64,000 bases of DNA from Fischerella muscicola SAG 1427-1 = PCC 73103 (lineage in GTDB: Bacteria; Cyanobacteriota; Cyanobacteriia; Cyanobacteriales; Nostocaceae), in NCBI RefSeq assembly GCF_000317245.1, contig NZ_AJLJ01000176.1, positions 1-64,000 of the forward strand. The letters are read 5' to 3'. The notes beneath the pieces are model-generated. The model was not told where the DNA came from. It did not search any database and saw only the letters and a list, made by a program, of their open reading frames with translations. Shown piece by piece: positions 46,990 through 56,603 of this stretch (positions within the stretch are counted from its first letter, which is position 1; each line of letters starts with the position of its first letter). The translations under genes and the position numbers were made by a program.

Positions 46990-49092
46990 CTAAATTCCTA
47001 AAATTAATTCCCAGCTATTGAGTTTCCCTATATCTTGTAGTGCGTAGTCAATTACCCATAACTGCCAACGTCCTTTGGCTGGTAAAGATAATAACTGTCT
47101 GAGGATTGGATGCGATCGCACGGTGTAAGTTGCTTGCAGTTGACTGCGACGACCTAAAGTGCGACTTTGCAATAATACTAGGTGATTATTTGGCGCTATT
47201 AAGTAAATTTCTAAATCACCTAAAAAATCATGGGTAATGTTGACATTGATTTGAATATCTTTGACTAGGCTAGAATCAGAGATCGCGATCGCACTTTTAA
47301 TTCCCTGTTTGTCATTGTCTGGAATTTCGACTTTGTTGTTATTTTCTCCTCGGACAAGTCCAGTAGTAGTTAATGTGGCTGTACGAAGTTTTTGGGCTAC
47401 TTGTACCGCCCGTAAAGCATTCACTTTTCCATAACCAAACCATTGCGAATGGCCATTCTCATCATAAGTGCCATAACGCATCTTCAATTGAGGGTCTGGT
47501 TCTAGGTCAACAATTTTATCGGCGGTTTCTTCTAAAATACGTTTGACTTCTTGGGCGCTTAAGTCTGGATTCACTGACAAAATCAATGCTGCTACACCTG
47601 CGGCTACAGGAGTAGCACTGGAAGTTCCACCAAAATTGCTAGTAAAATCGCCTGGATTATATCCAGCAGCCCCTACTTGGTCTGTTGTTAATATTCCTCG
47701 TCCAGACAGTGCAGTGGCGATGCTTGGTTGGGTGTACACATAACCTTTGTCTTGAAACCACATTCCTGGTAAAGCATTATTACTAGGCGCACACACAGAA
47801 ATATTAGTTCCCCAATTACTATAAGCGGCTTTTTTATTCAAACTTGTAGAAGCGGATACTGTAATCACATCAGGATGTACCGCAAATCCACTTAACCATT
47901 TAGTATTCCCTTTAACTAAATCTTTTTGCCATCCCTGCTCATTTACAGTACCACTTACCGGACGATTCGCATTACCTGCGGAAAAGAAAATTACACAACC
48001 TTTGCCATTACGTCCTTGAGTAGCAGCGCGGGTAATAGCAGCACGTTGGCGTAAGGAAAGGGGAAAGTAAACAGCCGATGCTCCCCAACTGCAAGAAATT
48101 ATACTCGCTCCCTTATCGATCGCCCAACTAAAAATTTCTTCGATTGACTGATCATCTAAAAACCCTGGACTCCCAATTGGCATAAAAGCACAACCAGGAG
48201 CAACCCCAGCAATCCCTGTACCATTTTCTTCCGCTATGATGATGCCTGCACAAGCTGTACCGTGACTGGCTTGTTTTTCATTTGGTAAAGGTAAAAAATC
48301 GTTTTCTTTTAAATCTCTAGGGGCGACAATTTTGCCACTACCTTGAAAGTCTGGATGATTTAAATCAAAAGAATCATCTACCACCGCCACGACAACGGAA
48401 CGAATACCGCGAGTAATATCCCAGGCTTGTTCCACAGCAATATGAGAACCATTCGCTAATTGATTACCGCCGTTGTGGTTAAGATACCATTGCTGCGGGT
48501 AGAGGGGGTCACGGGGTTGATAATGGGCTTGCTGATCCGTGATGATGTTGGGTTCAGCAACTACAACTTCTGGTAATGAAATTAATTGATTAGAAATTTT
48601 AATAGGGTTTGCCTGTGCTTGTTCACTGACATTGAAAACAAAGGTATTAGGAAGACTAGGAACAGATTTTTGTAGAACTAAGCCGAATTTGGTGGCGATC
48701 GCATTAATTGTAGCGCTGTCTACCGAAGCAGCAAATTGAATGGTGATCTGATCACTCAGATAAACTTTGGTGCTAGGACTATCTTTGATTTGATAAACAT
48801 GACTGGCGAACGCCACATCGTTAGAGTCCCGCGCTACAGACATCGCCCCTTCTAGCTGGGAAGGTGGAACAGTGAATAAGGCTAGCTGTGCTGTCGGAAT
48901 ATTGTGACGCCAATTGCCCCAATTTGCCTGAGATAGTGCTTGGGGTGAGAGATCATCATGAGGACGAACGGTGAAGCGATCGCTCACCTTTTCTAAGATT
49001 AATTCTTCACCACCACGTTGTAAGATAAATCCCTGGCTACTTGCAGGCATTTCTGTGGGAGGATAATCAGAGCAATTTAGGCGATCGTTCAT
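46990..49092 (-). CDS. Subtilisin-like S8 protease with C-terminal P domain
   Basis: A 700-residue protein. The N-terminal 190 residues are a possible prodomain, the catalytic triad D239 (AVVDDSFD), H277 (ASHGTACAG) and S491 (GGTSSATP) is intact, with N374 for the oxyanion hole. A proprotein-convertase P domain (about 580-698, VKDIQINVNITHDFLGDLEI) follows. It resembles the calcium-dependent protease PrcA of Anabaena. No signal peptide is seen, consistent with a cytoplasmic or unusual location. Confidence 0.9.
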   Translation of the reverse strand: MNDRLNCSDYPPTEMPASSQGFILQRGGEELILEKVSDRFTVRPHDDLSPQALSQANWGNWRHNIPTAQLALFTVPPSQLEGAMSVARDSNDVAFASHVYQIKDSPSTKVYLSDQITIQFAASVDSATINAIATKFGLVLQKSVPSLPNTFVFNVSEQAQANPIKISNQLISLPEVVVAEPNIITDQQAHYQPRDPLYPQQWYLNHNGGNQLANGSHIAVEQAWDITRGIRSVVVAVVDDSFDLNHPDFQGSGKIVAPRDLKENDFLPLPNEKQASHGTACAGIIIAEENGTGIAGVAPGCAFMPIGSPGFLDDQSIEEIFSWAIDKGASIISCSWGASAVYFPLSLRQRAAITRAATQGRNGKGCVIFFSAGNANRPVSGTVNEQGWQKDLVKGNTKWLSGFAVHPDVITVSASTSLNKKAAYSNWGTNISVCAPSNNALPGMWFQDKGYVYTQPSIATALSGRGILTTDQVGAAGYNPGDFTSNFGGTSSATPVAAGVAALILSVNPDLSAQEVKRILEETADKIVDLEPDPQLKMRYGTYDENGHSQWFGYGKVNALRAVQVAQKLRTATLTTTGLVRGENNNKVEIPDNDKQGIKSAIAISDSSLVKDIQINVNITHDFLGDLEIYLIAPNNHLVLLQSRTLGRRSQLQATYTVRSHPILRQLLSLPAKGRWQLWVIDYALQDIGKLNSWELILGI

Positions 49093-49444
49093 AGCAGTGA
49101 TTTAAGCTACTGTAAGAAAGCAATGGGAACATGATTTCACCGGTTTTCGTTTTAGATCGGAGAAACTATATTCGGTCTCGTGACCATCGTACCTTTTGCA
49201 ATATGTGGGAAAAAGCTAAAAAGTAAAGGGGAAAAGAGTTTTAAACTTTTCTTTTTGGAAAAATTAACTCTATCCCTGATCCTGATTCCTTGAAAGAGTA
49301 AAGATATTAAGTTCCTCTTTACCCTTATTTCCCCACTTCTGTAAGCAGTTTATTACGTGGCTTTGTTTTGTTAAAGTCCAAAACAAAGTTAAGATACCCG
49401 AAGTTTCTATCTTTTTTTGTTGAGTTGTTGCATAAATTTATCCC
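49093..49444. other. Divergent spacer
   Basis: About 350 bases between the protease and a secreted-protein gene. It carries only AT-rich DNA and short CCCC/TTTT tracts; promoters of both genes must be here. Confidence 0.4.
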
Positions 49445-50056
49445 ATGAAGTCTTTAGCTAATGTTCCCTTAATTCGCTTCACTTCTTTATCAGTCATAAC
49501 AGCCCTGAGTCTGCTGTTACCTGTTCATGCTCAACAAGCACAGATTATAAATATCCCTAACCAAGCACAACCTATTGACCCCAACAACCCTAATAACTTG
49601 CGTCCAACAGCCCAAAATAATAGCATTTTAAGCGTTGATGGTGGCAAGCGGTTAATGTCAGATGCAAGTCAAGCAGTCAATTCTCAAAACTATGATGCTG
49701 CTGCGAAGAAACTTCAGGAAGCAAGATTAGTTTTTAATCAGTTATCAAATTTTTATCAAGAACTCAATTCCAGCTTTTCTGGAATTGACAATAGAGTTGC
49801 TGATTCCCAGCGTAAATTGGCGCTAGAAACTGCACAATTGCGTGATGAAGCCACTTATCAACTAGCATTAGTACATCGATCGCAAAATAAGCCAGAATTA
49901 GCAGTTCCTTTACTAGTCCAAATTATCAAGAGTCAAAACCCCACACGAGACTTAGGTAAGAAAGCTTATCAGCAACTATTGGAGTTGGGTTTTGTGAATG
50001 CACCTTTTTCAACAGGAGGAAGCAACACTTCTTCTTCGTCTCAACCAAAAAAATAA
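49445..50056 (+). CDS. Secreted helical-repeat hypothetical protein
   Basis: A 203-residue protein with a signal peptide to A29 (LLPVHA before QQ). The mature part begins with an Asn/Pro-rich stretch. TPR-like helices then follow (YDAAAKKLQEARLVFNQLS, and later ELAVPLLVQIIKSQNP), with a Ser-rich tail. Probably periplasmic. Function is unknown. Confidence 0.75.
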   Translation: MKSLANVPLIRFTSLSVITALSLLLPVHAQQAQIINIPNQAQPIDPNNPNNLRPTAQNNSILSVDGGKRLMSDASQAVNSQNYDAAAKKLQEARLVFNQLSNFYQELNSSFSGIDNRVADSQRKLALETAQLRDEATYQLALVHRSQNKPELAVPLLVQIIKSQNPTRDLGKKAYQQLLELGFVNAPFSTGGSNTSSSSQPKK

Positions 50057-50251
50057 TCGTAAAATAATATCTACCATAAGTTCATCCAATAGACCGCCGC
50101 CATCAGGTGAGCGGATTTTTGAATGCTTAAATGATAGAATATTTTGGCTTGTGAATAGTATTTATACTCAGGGTTTCAGAACTCGCAGATTGGCAATGTC
50201 TCAGTCTCTTTGTTGATAATAATATATAAAGAAGTTTGATTAGGAATCGCG

Positions 50252-50503
50252 ATGATTAGTCCGCAACAGATTGAGGAAATGATCAAGGCGGAACTGCCAG
50301 ATGCCCAAGTTCAAGTACAAGACCTGACTGGTGGTGGTGATCACTACCAGGTGACAGTAGTTTCATCGCAGTTCGCAGGTAAAGGACTGGTGCAGCAACA
50401 CCAGTTAATTTATAGGGCTTTAGGACAGGCTATGTCCAGTGAAGCAATCCATGCTTTAGCACTAAAAACATATACTCCCGAAGCATTTGCTAGTAATAGT
50501 TAA
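50252..50503 (+). CDS. bolA: BolA-family protein
   Basis: An 83-residue protein. [20 protein letters not shown] and the [18 protein letters not shown] stretch match BolA, including the conserved histidine. BolA proteins form [2Fe-2S]-bridged complexes with monothiol glutaredoxins. The grxD gene is 79 bases downstream on the same strand, which supports that partnership. Confidence 0.9.
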   Translation: MISPQQIEEMIKAELPDAQVQVQDLTGGGDHYQVTVVSSQFAGKGLVQQHQLIYRALGQAMSSEAIHALALKTYTPEAFASNS

Positions 50504-50582
50504 TAGTCCATAGTCATTAGTCATTTGTTCTAAGTAAATGACCAATAACCAATGACAACTAAAGAGTAGGAACACAAAAATT

Positions 50583-50906
50583 ATGACACCTGAACTTAAA
50601 GAACGTATTGACAGTTTAGTCAAAGAAAACAAAATTTTGGTTTTTATGAAGGGAACCAAATTAATGCCTATGTGTGGCTTTTCCAACAATGTTGTGCAAA
50701 TTTTGAACACATTAGGAGTACCCTTTGAGACTGTTAATATTTTGGACGACTACGAACTTCGTCAAGGAATAAAAGAATATTCCAATTGGCCAACAATTCC
50801 CCAAGTCTATATCAACGGGGAGTTTGTCGGTGGTTCAGACATCTTGATTGAACTTTATCAAAAAGGTGAATTGCAGCAAAAGGTAGAAGTCGCTTTAGCT
50901 TCTTAG
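50583..50906 (+). CDS. grxD: Monothiol glutaredoxin (Grx4/CGFS type)
   Basis: A 107-residue protein with CGFS starting at C31, [14 protein letters not shown], and [17 protein letters not shown] for glutathione binding. CGFS glutaredoxins carry and transfer [2Fe-2S] clusters and work with BolA. The gene lies directly after bolA; the 79-base gap contains TAGTCATTAGTC-type simple repeats. Confidence 0.93.
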   Translation: MTPELKERIDSLVKENKILVFMKGTKLMPMCGFSNNVVQILNTLGVPFETVNILDDYELRQGIKEYSNWPTIPQVYINGEFVGGSDILIELYQKGELQQKVEVALAS

Positions 50907-50952
50907 TTATTTGTCATTTGTCCTTGGTTTTCGTAAAACACCAATGACTATT

Positions 50953-50980
50953 GTACAGACGCGATTAATCGCGTCTCTAC
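50953..50980. repeat. GACGCGATTAATCGCGTC palindrome
   Basis: A perfect 20-bp inverted repeat within TTGTACAG...CTCTACTAAT flanks. The same flanks recur around the split copy at 55971-56144. Confidence 0.75.
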
Positions 50981-51158
50981 TAATGACCAAGGACAAATTT
51001 ACCAAAAATCCCCCCTGTCGAAAAGCGAAAACGTCACAGAGGGGATTCATCACTAAAAATCTCCAAATCTTACACTGCTACCATCATTGACGGGGATAGA
51101 CAACGTGCTATAATTGTCTGCGTCAATCAGGAGTGAGCATCTTGTGACTAGTCGAAAG

Positions 51159-51410
51159 TCACCTGTAGTAATCTGGCTCTGGTTCTGGTAGTGTCATCGT
51201 GAAATTCGATACATCGTACAAATAGCGGGTAGCTTCCTCCTCTAAGCGATGGATCAAATATGGCTCAATGGCGTTACCATGTCGCAGCGCGGCTAGATAA
51301 CCATCCAAATACATCCGCATATCATCAGTCCGATAACCGCGATTCCATAACTCGACGAAGGCGTCGGTTAGTCTTTGGTAATAGCGGATGGTTTGTGTGT
51401 CTTGGAGCAT
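51159..51410 (-). CDS. DUF6761-family small protein
   Basis: An 83-residue helical protein. TIRYYQRLTDAFVELWNRGY then MRMYLDGYLAALRHG and IHRLEEEATRYL is the family pattern in cyanobacteria. No function is known. It ends in an acidic EPEPDYYR tail. The ATG at 51410 is the only start that retains the N-terminal helix. Confidence 0.82.
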   Translation of the reverse strand: MLQDTQTIRYYQRLTDAFVELWNRGYRTDDMRMYLDGYLAALRHGNAIEPYLIHRLEEEATRYLYDVSNFTMTLPEPEPDYYR

Positions 51411-51984
51411 ACTGCTGTAAAAACTCTTTGGAATGAGAATTGTAAATTATTCAAGCTGAAATGTGAAGTACATTTCAGTTTGACATCTATTTAAAATCCC
51501 TATCTTCTGCTGTAGGGAGTACCCTTGCGTGAGCTACAACCTAAACTGATCCTATTCCAGAAAAACATGATTTTGATGGGTTGGTAAGTTATTGTTATAT
51601 TTGGCTCTCACAAAAACATCATCTTTACACTTGTTGACGTATTTGGTGGTTATTTGTGCCTGGCAGTATCTGTTTTGAATCAAACAGATGGACTATGTCA
51701 TTGCTTATCAATCAAGTTACCACAATTACTTTTTTGGTGCTTTTTTGGTAAACGACACCCTGTATTTGGAATGCGATACTTAACTAAAAAAATATTTAAC
51801 AATTATAACAAAAATTTAAGAATGTTGCCAATTCGTTTCTGGATAAGGCTTTTGATGAAATTTATTGCCAGATTGTGCATGAGTAAATTAAAAATTATTA
51901 GCAATTGAAGTAACAAGGGTTACAAAACCTAAGACATAGGCTTTGTTACTTTGAAAGTCATGCACGCTAAGGGGTCTTGCCACC
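51411..51984. other. Spacer upstream of the OmpR-type gene
   Basis: About 570 bases. It contains an inverted repeat GTAACAA/TTGTTAC (about 51909-51952), possibly a stem in the leader of the regulator gene. An 84-codon frame at 51654-51908 was rejected as unlike protein. Confidence 0.45.
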
Positions 51985-52752
51985 GTGGGTTCGGTTTGTA
52001 TTGAAATCGTAGAGGGAAATCCCCATCTGAGGTCGTTGCTTGGCTGGCACTTGCAACAGCTGGACTATCGGGTGCATCAAGCTGCAAGTATTTATCAGGC
52101 CAGGGAAGTTTTTTTAACTAACCATCCAACACTAATCATTTTAGATGCGGATTTGCCTGATGGAGATGGCATTGAGTTTTGTCGATGGTTGCATCGTCAG
52201 CAGCAGCCATTAATCTTAATGCTATCTGCGCGCAGTAATGAAGCTGATATTGTTGCCGGCTTGAAAGCGGGGGCGGATGATTACCTGACTAAGCCATTTG
52301 GAATGCAGGAATTTTTAGCACGGGTAGAGGCGCTAATACGCCGCAACCGTACACCTGTGGCCCCAGCTTATTTAGATTATGGGACTTTGCAAATTGATTT
52401 AGTACAGCGCCGTGTCCGTTTTCAAGGAGAATTTATAGATTTAACACCGCAGGAATTTAGTTTGTTATATGTTTTAGCACAAGCAGGAGGAGTACCTTTG
52501 AGTAGGTCAGAATTACTGCGACGTGCTTGGCCTGATGCGATCGATAATCCTCGCACAATTGATACTCACGTTTTATCGCTGCGGAAAAAAGTAGAACTTG
52601 ATCCGCGACAACCTAGCTTAATTCAAACTATCCGTAACGTAGGATATCGGTTTAATATGGAGATTTTGAATATCAATTTGCCACAATCACTGACAAAGTT
52701 AACGGCAGAAAAATTCAACAATCAACATTCAACAATCAGTAGTCAGAGGTAA
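51985..52752 (+). CDS. OmpR/PhoB-family response regulator, atypical acidic pocket
   Basis: A 255-residue regulator. The receiver has D54 (LIILDADLPDG) and lysine in TKPF, but the first acidic pair reads E10-G11 (IEIVEGN) where PhoB-like proteins have E-D. A winged helix follows (LTPQEFSLLYVLAQ and TIRNVGYRF). The start is a GTG at 51985 with AAGGGG 10 bases upstream. An extra 30 residues at the C-terminus look like run-on. No kinase gene is linked. Confidence 0.9.
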   Translation: MGSVCIEIVEGNPHLRSLLGWHLQQLDYRVHQAASIYQAREVFLTNHPTLIILDADLPDGDGIEFCRWLHRQQQPLILMLSARSNEADIVAGLKAGADDYLTKPFGMQEFLARVEALIRRNRTPVAPAYLDYGTLQIDLVQRRVRFQGEFIDLTPQEFSLLYVLAQAGGVPLSRSELLRRAWPDAIDNPRTIDTHVLSLRKKVELDPRQPSLIQTIRNVGYRFNMEILNINLPQSLTKLTAEKFNNQHSTISSQR

Positions 52753-52808
52753 TAGTTGTTAGTTGTTAGTGTTTTTCTACTATCCACTATCTACTAACTA
52801 ACAAATAA

Positions 52809-53576
52809 CTAACCCCATTCTTCATTAGCTTGTGTTTGTGCCTGTATCAAGCTTTCTCGTAATTTAGCCCAGTCTATATCAGTAGCACTTTGATTTAGTA
52901 TTAGCCGTCCCTGTTGTAAGTGCAACAGCCGATCGCAAAAAATTTCAGCCATTTCTAGCTGGTGATTTACCATTAAAACTGTAGTTTGACGACTTTGGGC
53001 TAATTGAGTCAGAATTGCCATCACACGAGAAGCAGTACCTACATCTAAGGCAGAAGTAGGCTCATCTAATAATAAAATTTGTGGTTGAATGATTAACGCT
53101 CGTGCGATCGCAATTAATTGGCGCTGTCCACCAGAAAGTTGCACTTCCGTTTTTCCTAGCCAATCATCGGGGATGTGCAGCTGTTCAATCCAGTTACTCA
53201 GTCTTTGCTGAATATTCTGTTTAGGCAAACCACGCAAAACCAAAGGATATGTTAAAGCTTCTTTGACAGTCATTCCTAGCAGTTTTGACTCTTGCGGAAC
53301 AAGTGTGACACAAGCGCGTAGCTGTAAAACTGGTATTTGACGGTATTCTTGATTATTTAAATAAATTTTGCCATTAGTAGGCTCACTCAAACGGTTGAGG
53401 AGGCGTAATAAATAAGTTTTTCCAGCACCAGATGGGCCAACAATAGCAACGCGATCGCCCTCAAATACCTCAAAAGAAATATCTTGTAAAATCGGGTATC
53501 CTTGCTGATGACCTTGTAAAGTTGTGTATAAATTAACTTTTTCTAGTCTGAGTTTTGCTTTTGGCAAAGTTTCCAA
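52809..53576 (-). CDS. ABC transporter ATP-binding protein
   Basis: A 255-residue ATPase with Walker A GPSGAGKTYLLRLL, signature LSGGQRQLIAIARAL, Walker B LLLDEPTSALD and the H-loop NHQLE. The pattern fits FetA/YbbL-like or phosphate-type ATPases; no permease is adjacent. I chose TTG 53576 because AAAGG lies 6 bases upstream and the longer frame reaches into repeat DNA. Confidence 0.82.
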   Translation of the reverse strand: METLPKAKLRLEKVNLYTTLQGHQQGYPILQDISFEVFEGDRVAIVGPSGAGKTYLLRLLNRLSEPTNGKIYLNNQEYRQIPVLQLRACVTLVPQESKLLGMTVKEALTYPLVLRGLPKQNIQQRLSNWIEQLHIPDDWLGKTEVQLSGGQRQLIAIARALIIQPQILLLDEPTSALDVGTASRVMAILTQLAQSRQTTVLMVNHQLEMAEIFCDRLLHLQQGRLILNQSATDIDWAKLRESLIQAQTQANEEWG

Positions 53577-53659
53577 GTTGAACCTTTTGCTAATAATGAA
53601 TGATAAATGATGAAAAATCTGATTTTCAACATTCATCATTCATGGTACTTAACTCATTA

Positions 53660-53804
53660 CTAGTGGTTCATCGCATTAGTTTTGATAGGTTTGTAATAAG
53701 CACTTTAGTGCTTAAATATTTGAGGACTGTACGCGCAGCGTTCCCGCAGGGTAGTCCTCACTACAAATACATTACCCCTCATAATTAATGCGATAGACCA
53801 CTAG
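53660..53804. mobile_element. 145-bp MITE-like element with nested repeat
   Basis: Inverted termini CTAGTGGTYYATCGCATTA at 53660-53678 and 53786-53804 (17 of 19 match) flank the GTAATAAGCACTTTAGT repeat. A GC-rich segment (GTACGCGCAGCGTTCCCGC) interrupts that repeat on its right side. No clear target duplication was seen. No coding potential. Confidence 0.6.
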
Positions 53805-53831
53805 CTCCCAAATTATTTTGTAAATAAAACT

Positions 53832-54425
53832 TTAACTGAAATTACCTTGCGTTATGGCGGTAGCAATTGTCCAACCATCCACCAACAAAAGCAATAAGGT
53901 AAAGCCAAATAAAATTAAATACATCCATGGCTGGGCTAAAGGATAAACATCATTGGTATCAATACCTGTTTTTTCTTGTACCAGTTTTACCATCTGAGCA
54001 AAACCCGCCACACGCATAGGTAATAAATAAGCTTTTCCGTCTTGACTAAGAAAATAGTAAACTAGCCCTCCCTGTCCAGTTGTGCGGGGTTTTAACTGCT
54101 TTACCTCCGACCAAGGTAACGACCAACCTTTACGAAAAAAACCTGGAATCCAATTTGGATAAGTTACCTGAATTCCTTGGTCATCTAAAATTACACGTTC
54201 CGTTAAAACTGCATACAAGCCAATAAAACCAATGCTAATTCCTAGCCAAAATAACGTTGGTGGAATGGGCGCATTTGTGACTTCAGCTAAAAAAGGTAAA
54301 GGTAGGGTTAGTGCTAGATATAAGCTTAAAAGCGTAATCCGAATTAGAGGAGATAGGCGAAAAATTACAGGCGAAGTATTGACTGAGTTTGCTGTCACGG
54401 CTTCATTACAATTCTTAACTTTCAA
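53832..54425 (-). CDS. Membrane protein of unknown function, PH-like loop
   Basis: A 197-residue protein with helices near 29-48, 55-73 and 168-188, and a central soluble part (VILDDQGIQVTYPNWIPGFF, then WSEVKQLKPRT) reminiscent of bacterial PH-like domains. Function unknown. Confidence 0.65.
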   Translation of the reverse strand: MKVKNCNEAVTANSVNTSPVIFRLSPLIRITLLSLYLALTLPLPFLAEVTNAPIPPTLFWLGISIGFIGLYAVLTERVILDDQGIQVTYPNWIPGFFRKGWSLPWSEVKQLKPRTTGQGGLVYYFLSQDGKAYLLPMRVAGFAQMVKLVQEKTGIDTNDVYPLAQPWMYLILFGFTLLLLLVDGWTIATAITQGNFS

Positions 54426-54535
54426 CTATATACTAGCTAGAAAATGGGTGTGAGAGTGTAAGGGTTTAGGGATGTAGGAGGAGTCATATTTTTATTTGTA
54501 TTTTTTAGTTGACAGAGCGATCAGGAGTAGCTTGT

Positions 54536-54886
54536 TCAAGTTTGACCTGGTAAATCTAACGCAATTAATAAAGCTTGATTTAATAGAATCATTGCTTCAT
54601 CACTAAGCATCCCACGTATATGCAAAAAGTGAGTTTTGGATAATACCCGTACCTGATCTGCCATAGCAATAGAGTTGTTGGTTAATCCACCGTCTGGGGA
54701 TTGAATTAACACCTGAGTGGGATAAACTCGTTTACCAGTTTGATAAGTAGTACAGGGAACAGCCAAAACTACCGAACTATAAGCATTAATTGCATCTCGA
54801 CTAACGATGATAACGGGACGAGTTCCAACTTGTTCAGAACCTTCACTAGGTTCAAGTCGAGCGTCATACACTTCTCCCCGCTTCAT
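54536..54886 (-). CDS. mazF: MazF-type toxin (mRNA interferase)
   Basis: A 116-residue PemK/MazF endoribonuclease. MKRGEVYDARLEP then GTRPVIIVSRDAIN and VLAVPCTT are diagnostic, with conserved arginine and threonine for RNA cleavage. ATG 54886 overlaps the TGA of the antitoxin (ATGA), so the frame-initial MGSSA extension was rejected. Confidence 0.9.
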   Translation of the reverse strand: MKRGEVYDARLEPSEGSEQVGTRPVIIVSRDAINAYSSVVLAVPCTTYQTGKRVYPTQVLIQSPDGGLTNNSIAMADQVRVLSKTHFLHIRGMLSDEAMILLNQALLIALDLPGQT

Positions 54887-55158
54887 GCTGGAGATTCTTC
54901 CAATTGCAGAGCTTCCCAACTCGCTACGGCAAACTCAGCCTCCATCTGTAGTACTTGAGCTTGATATTCTGGATCTTGTGCCATTTCAACCAGTGCTGCA
55001 TCAATTTCTGCTCGTTTGAGTGATTCAAGCTCGTGTAGAAGCGCCTGTGCTACAAATTCATTGCGATTCTTAGCTTTTCCTTGGCTAACTATCTTGTCAG
55101 CGGCGGCTAAAAGCTCCGCAGGTAGAGTGATTGTCGTGCGGATAGTCTGATTTTTCAT
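54883..55158 (-). CDS. mazE: MazE-type (RHH) antitoxin
   Basis: A 91-residue protein. TIRTTITLPAELLAAADKIV and KNRNEFVAQALLHEL give a ribbon-helix-helix, and an acidic tail follows for toxin binding. It is translationally coupled to mazF by ATGA. The order and overlap are those of standard autoregulated mazEF. Confidence 0.85.
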   Translation of the reverse strand: MKNQTIRTTITLPAELLAAADKIVSQGKAKNRNEFVAQALLHELESLKRAEIDAALVEMAQDPEYQAQVLQMEAEFAVASWEALQLEESPA

Positions 55159-55457
55159 AACTATATTTGATGCTTAAACTGATGTAAATAACAGCATCTA
55201 TTTAAGCATAGCTTAAATATTTTAATCAGTCCCGCGTGATCGCTCTATTCCTACTTTGGATCTCAAGGTAGAAGGATTCAGTTAGTCAAGAGTACCCAGC
55301 AGTTAGCGAGCAATAGAACGTTTTATAGGTAATGCGATCGCACTTCATAACTTCATCATCTTAATAAGTGATCGCAATTATTTAGATAATATTTCAATTA
55401 CCAATTAACTATTACCAATCTCAACAGAGAATATTAAGTATTCAAGCAAAAATGATC

Positions 55458-55895
55458 TCAAGGCAAATACTTTTGCACCACACTCCAACCAGTTAACGAT
55501 ACCCAAGCAAAAGCAAAGAATATAGCAACATTAGCACCAATGTGAATCCGTCTTGCCCAAGGATGTCCAACACGAATTTGTGTAGCACTTCCAGCTGATA
55601 GTAAAACTAACATGACAGTTGTTAATCCAGCCCAGAGATGTTGTGAGTGTCCTAAAGAACCAAAGTGACCATAAGTACCAATAATGCCAATCAGTAGCAG
55701 TAATAATACCAAACTCACCAGGCAGATACCGATTTTATAATGAAGAAAACGCAACCAGCCTGATTCTCTTTGCTGCAAAGTTCTAGCACGAAACATCCGC
55801 ATACCGATGAGCGCTAAAAGCACATAGGCTACTAGCGACAAACCCATCGCCCATGCCGCTATTTTCCACAACCACAAAAATGAAGGTAGATCCAT
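55458..55895 (-). CDS. DUF4079 four-helix membrane protein
   Basis: A 145-residue protein with four helices (about 10-31, 53-74, 84-103, 117-138). Histidines in RFLHYKIG, GHSQHLWAG and RRIHIGANV could ligate haem, as in related cytochrome b561-like folds, but that is inference. The family is found in cyanobacteria and plants. Confidence 0.75.
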   Translation of the reverse strand: MDLPSFLWLWKIAAWAMGLSLVAYVLLALIGMRMFRARTLQQRESGWLRFLHYKIGICLVSLVLLLLLIGIIGTYGHFGSLGHSQHLWAGLTTVMLVLLSAGSATQIRVGHPWARRIHIGANVAIFFAFAWVSLTGWSVVQKYLP

Positions 55896-55970
55896 AATTA
55901 ATGATTGTAGATGGTAATGGGGATTGGGGATTAGGGATTAGGGGGACACGGGAGCTATGACCAACGACTA

Positions 55971-56144
55971 TTGTACAGACGCGTAGACGCTCGTAACGAG
56001 GCGAATAAAAGAAAAAGAGGGGAGGCTTCTATTAGAGATCCAATTGGCCCACAGATTAATCAGGGGGCTTTAAGCCTCCCCTCTTTTTCCCAAGCCAAAT
56101 GCGGTAAGAGCGGCTTCAAGGTAAGAGTAGAATCGCGTCTGTAC
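55971..56144. repeat. TACAGACGCG repeat split by a long hairpin element
   Basis: Left half TTGTACAGACGCG (55971-55983) and right half AATCGCGTCTGTAC (56131-56144) match the intact repeat at 50953-50980, with the same outer flanks. Between them lies about 147 bp whose core is an 18-bp perfect stem, GAAAAAGAGGGGAGGCTT at 56011-56028 and its complement at 56072-56089. Confidence 0.7.
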
Positions 56145-56210
56145 TAATGACCAAAAATAAAAAAAGGCTGCTATATTGTGCAACCCTGAAAGAAATTAAA
56201 TAAATTTTTT

Positions 56211-56603
56211 TTAATCAACAGCTGCCAAACCAGAAATTGTTAAAGGTTTTGTTGTATCTTCAGTTTTTGTTTTAATGGACTGTGCTATCGGTTTTTTATT
56301 GATAGAGTCGTTTGCTTGTTCTGAGTTTTCTAATTCATAACTACTAGGTTCGTTAAGTGCAAGGCGATCGCACGGAATTTTATCCGATAAAATAGCACTT
56401 GCCATCATGCCCGTATGAATTTCAAGTTGAGCTTCAATGGGCGCTTCAAACGCTAGCCTCTGTCCAGGAAAAACAACCCTTTCAAAGTACCAGTTAGGAA
56501 TATTCGAGATGCGAGCCACCTGTATTTTGCTCGTGGCATTTACGTAACAGCAGAGAATCTTTCGTGATTGCTCCGGTGGTAGAGGATCTAATATTTGAGC
56601 CAT
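56211..56603 (-). CDS. DUF1830-family protein
   Basis: A 130-residue protein. Residues 15-85 carry the DUF1830 signature (ILCCYVNATSKIQVARIS, FERVVFPGQRLAFEAP, LEIHTG), followed by an Asn/Lys-rich tail. It parallels the C-terminal part of the 18370-18915 protein. Function is unknown; it may be a small beta-rich regulator. Confidence 0.82.
   Translation of the reverse strand: MAQILDPLPPEQSRKILCCYVNATSKIQVARISNIPNWYFERVVFPGQRLAFEAPIEAQLEIHTGMMASAILSDKIPCDRLALNEPSSYELENSEQANDSINKKPIAQSIKTKTEDTTKPLTISGLAAVD

Noticed and set aside
51654-51908. Plus-strand 84-codon frame upstream of the OmpR-type gene
   Set aside because: The translation has no recognisable domain, unusual residue use and a weak start; it lies in AT-rich spacer.
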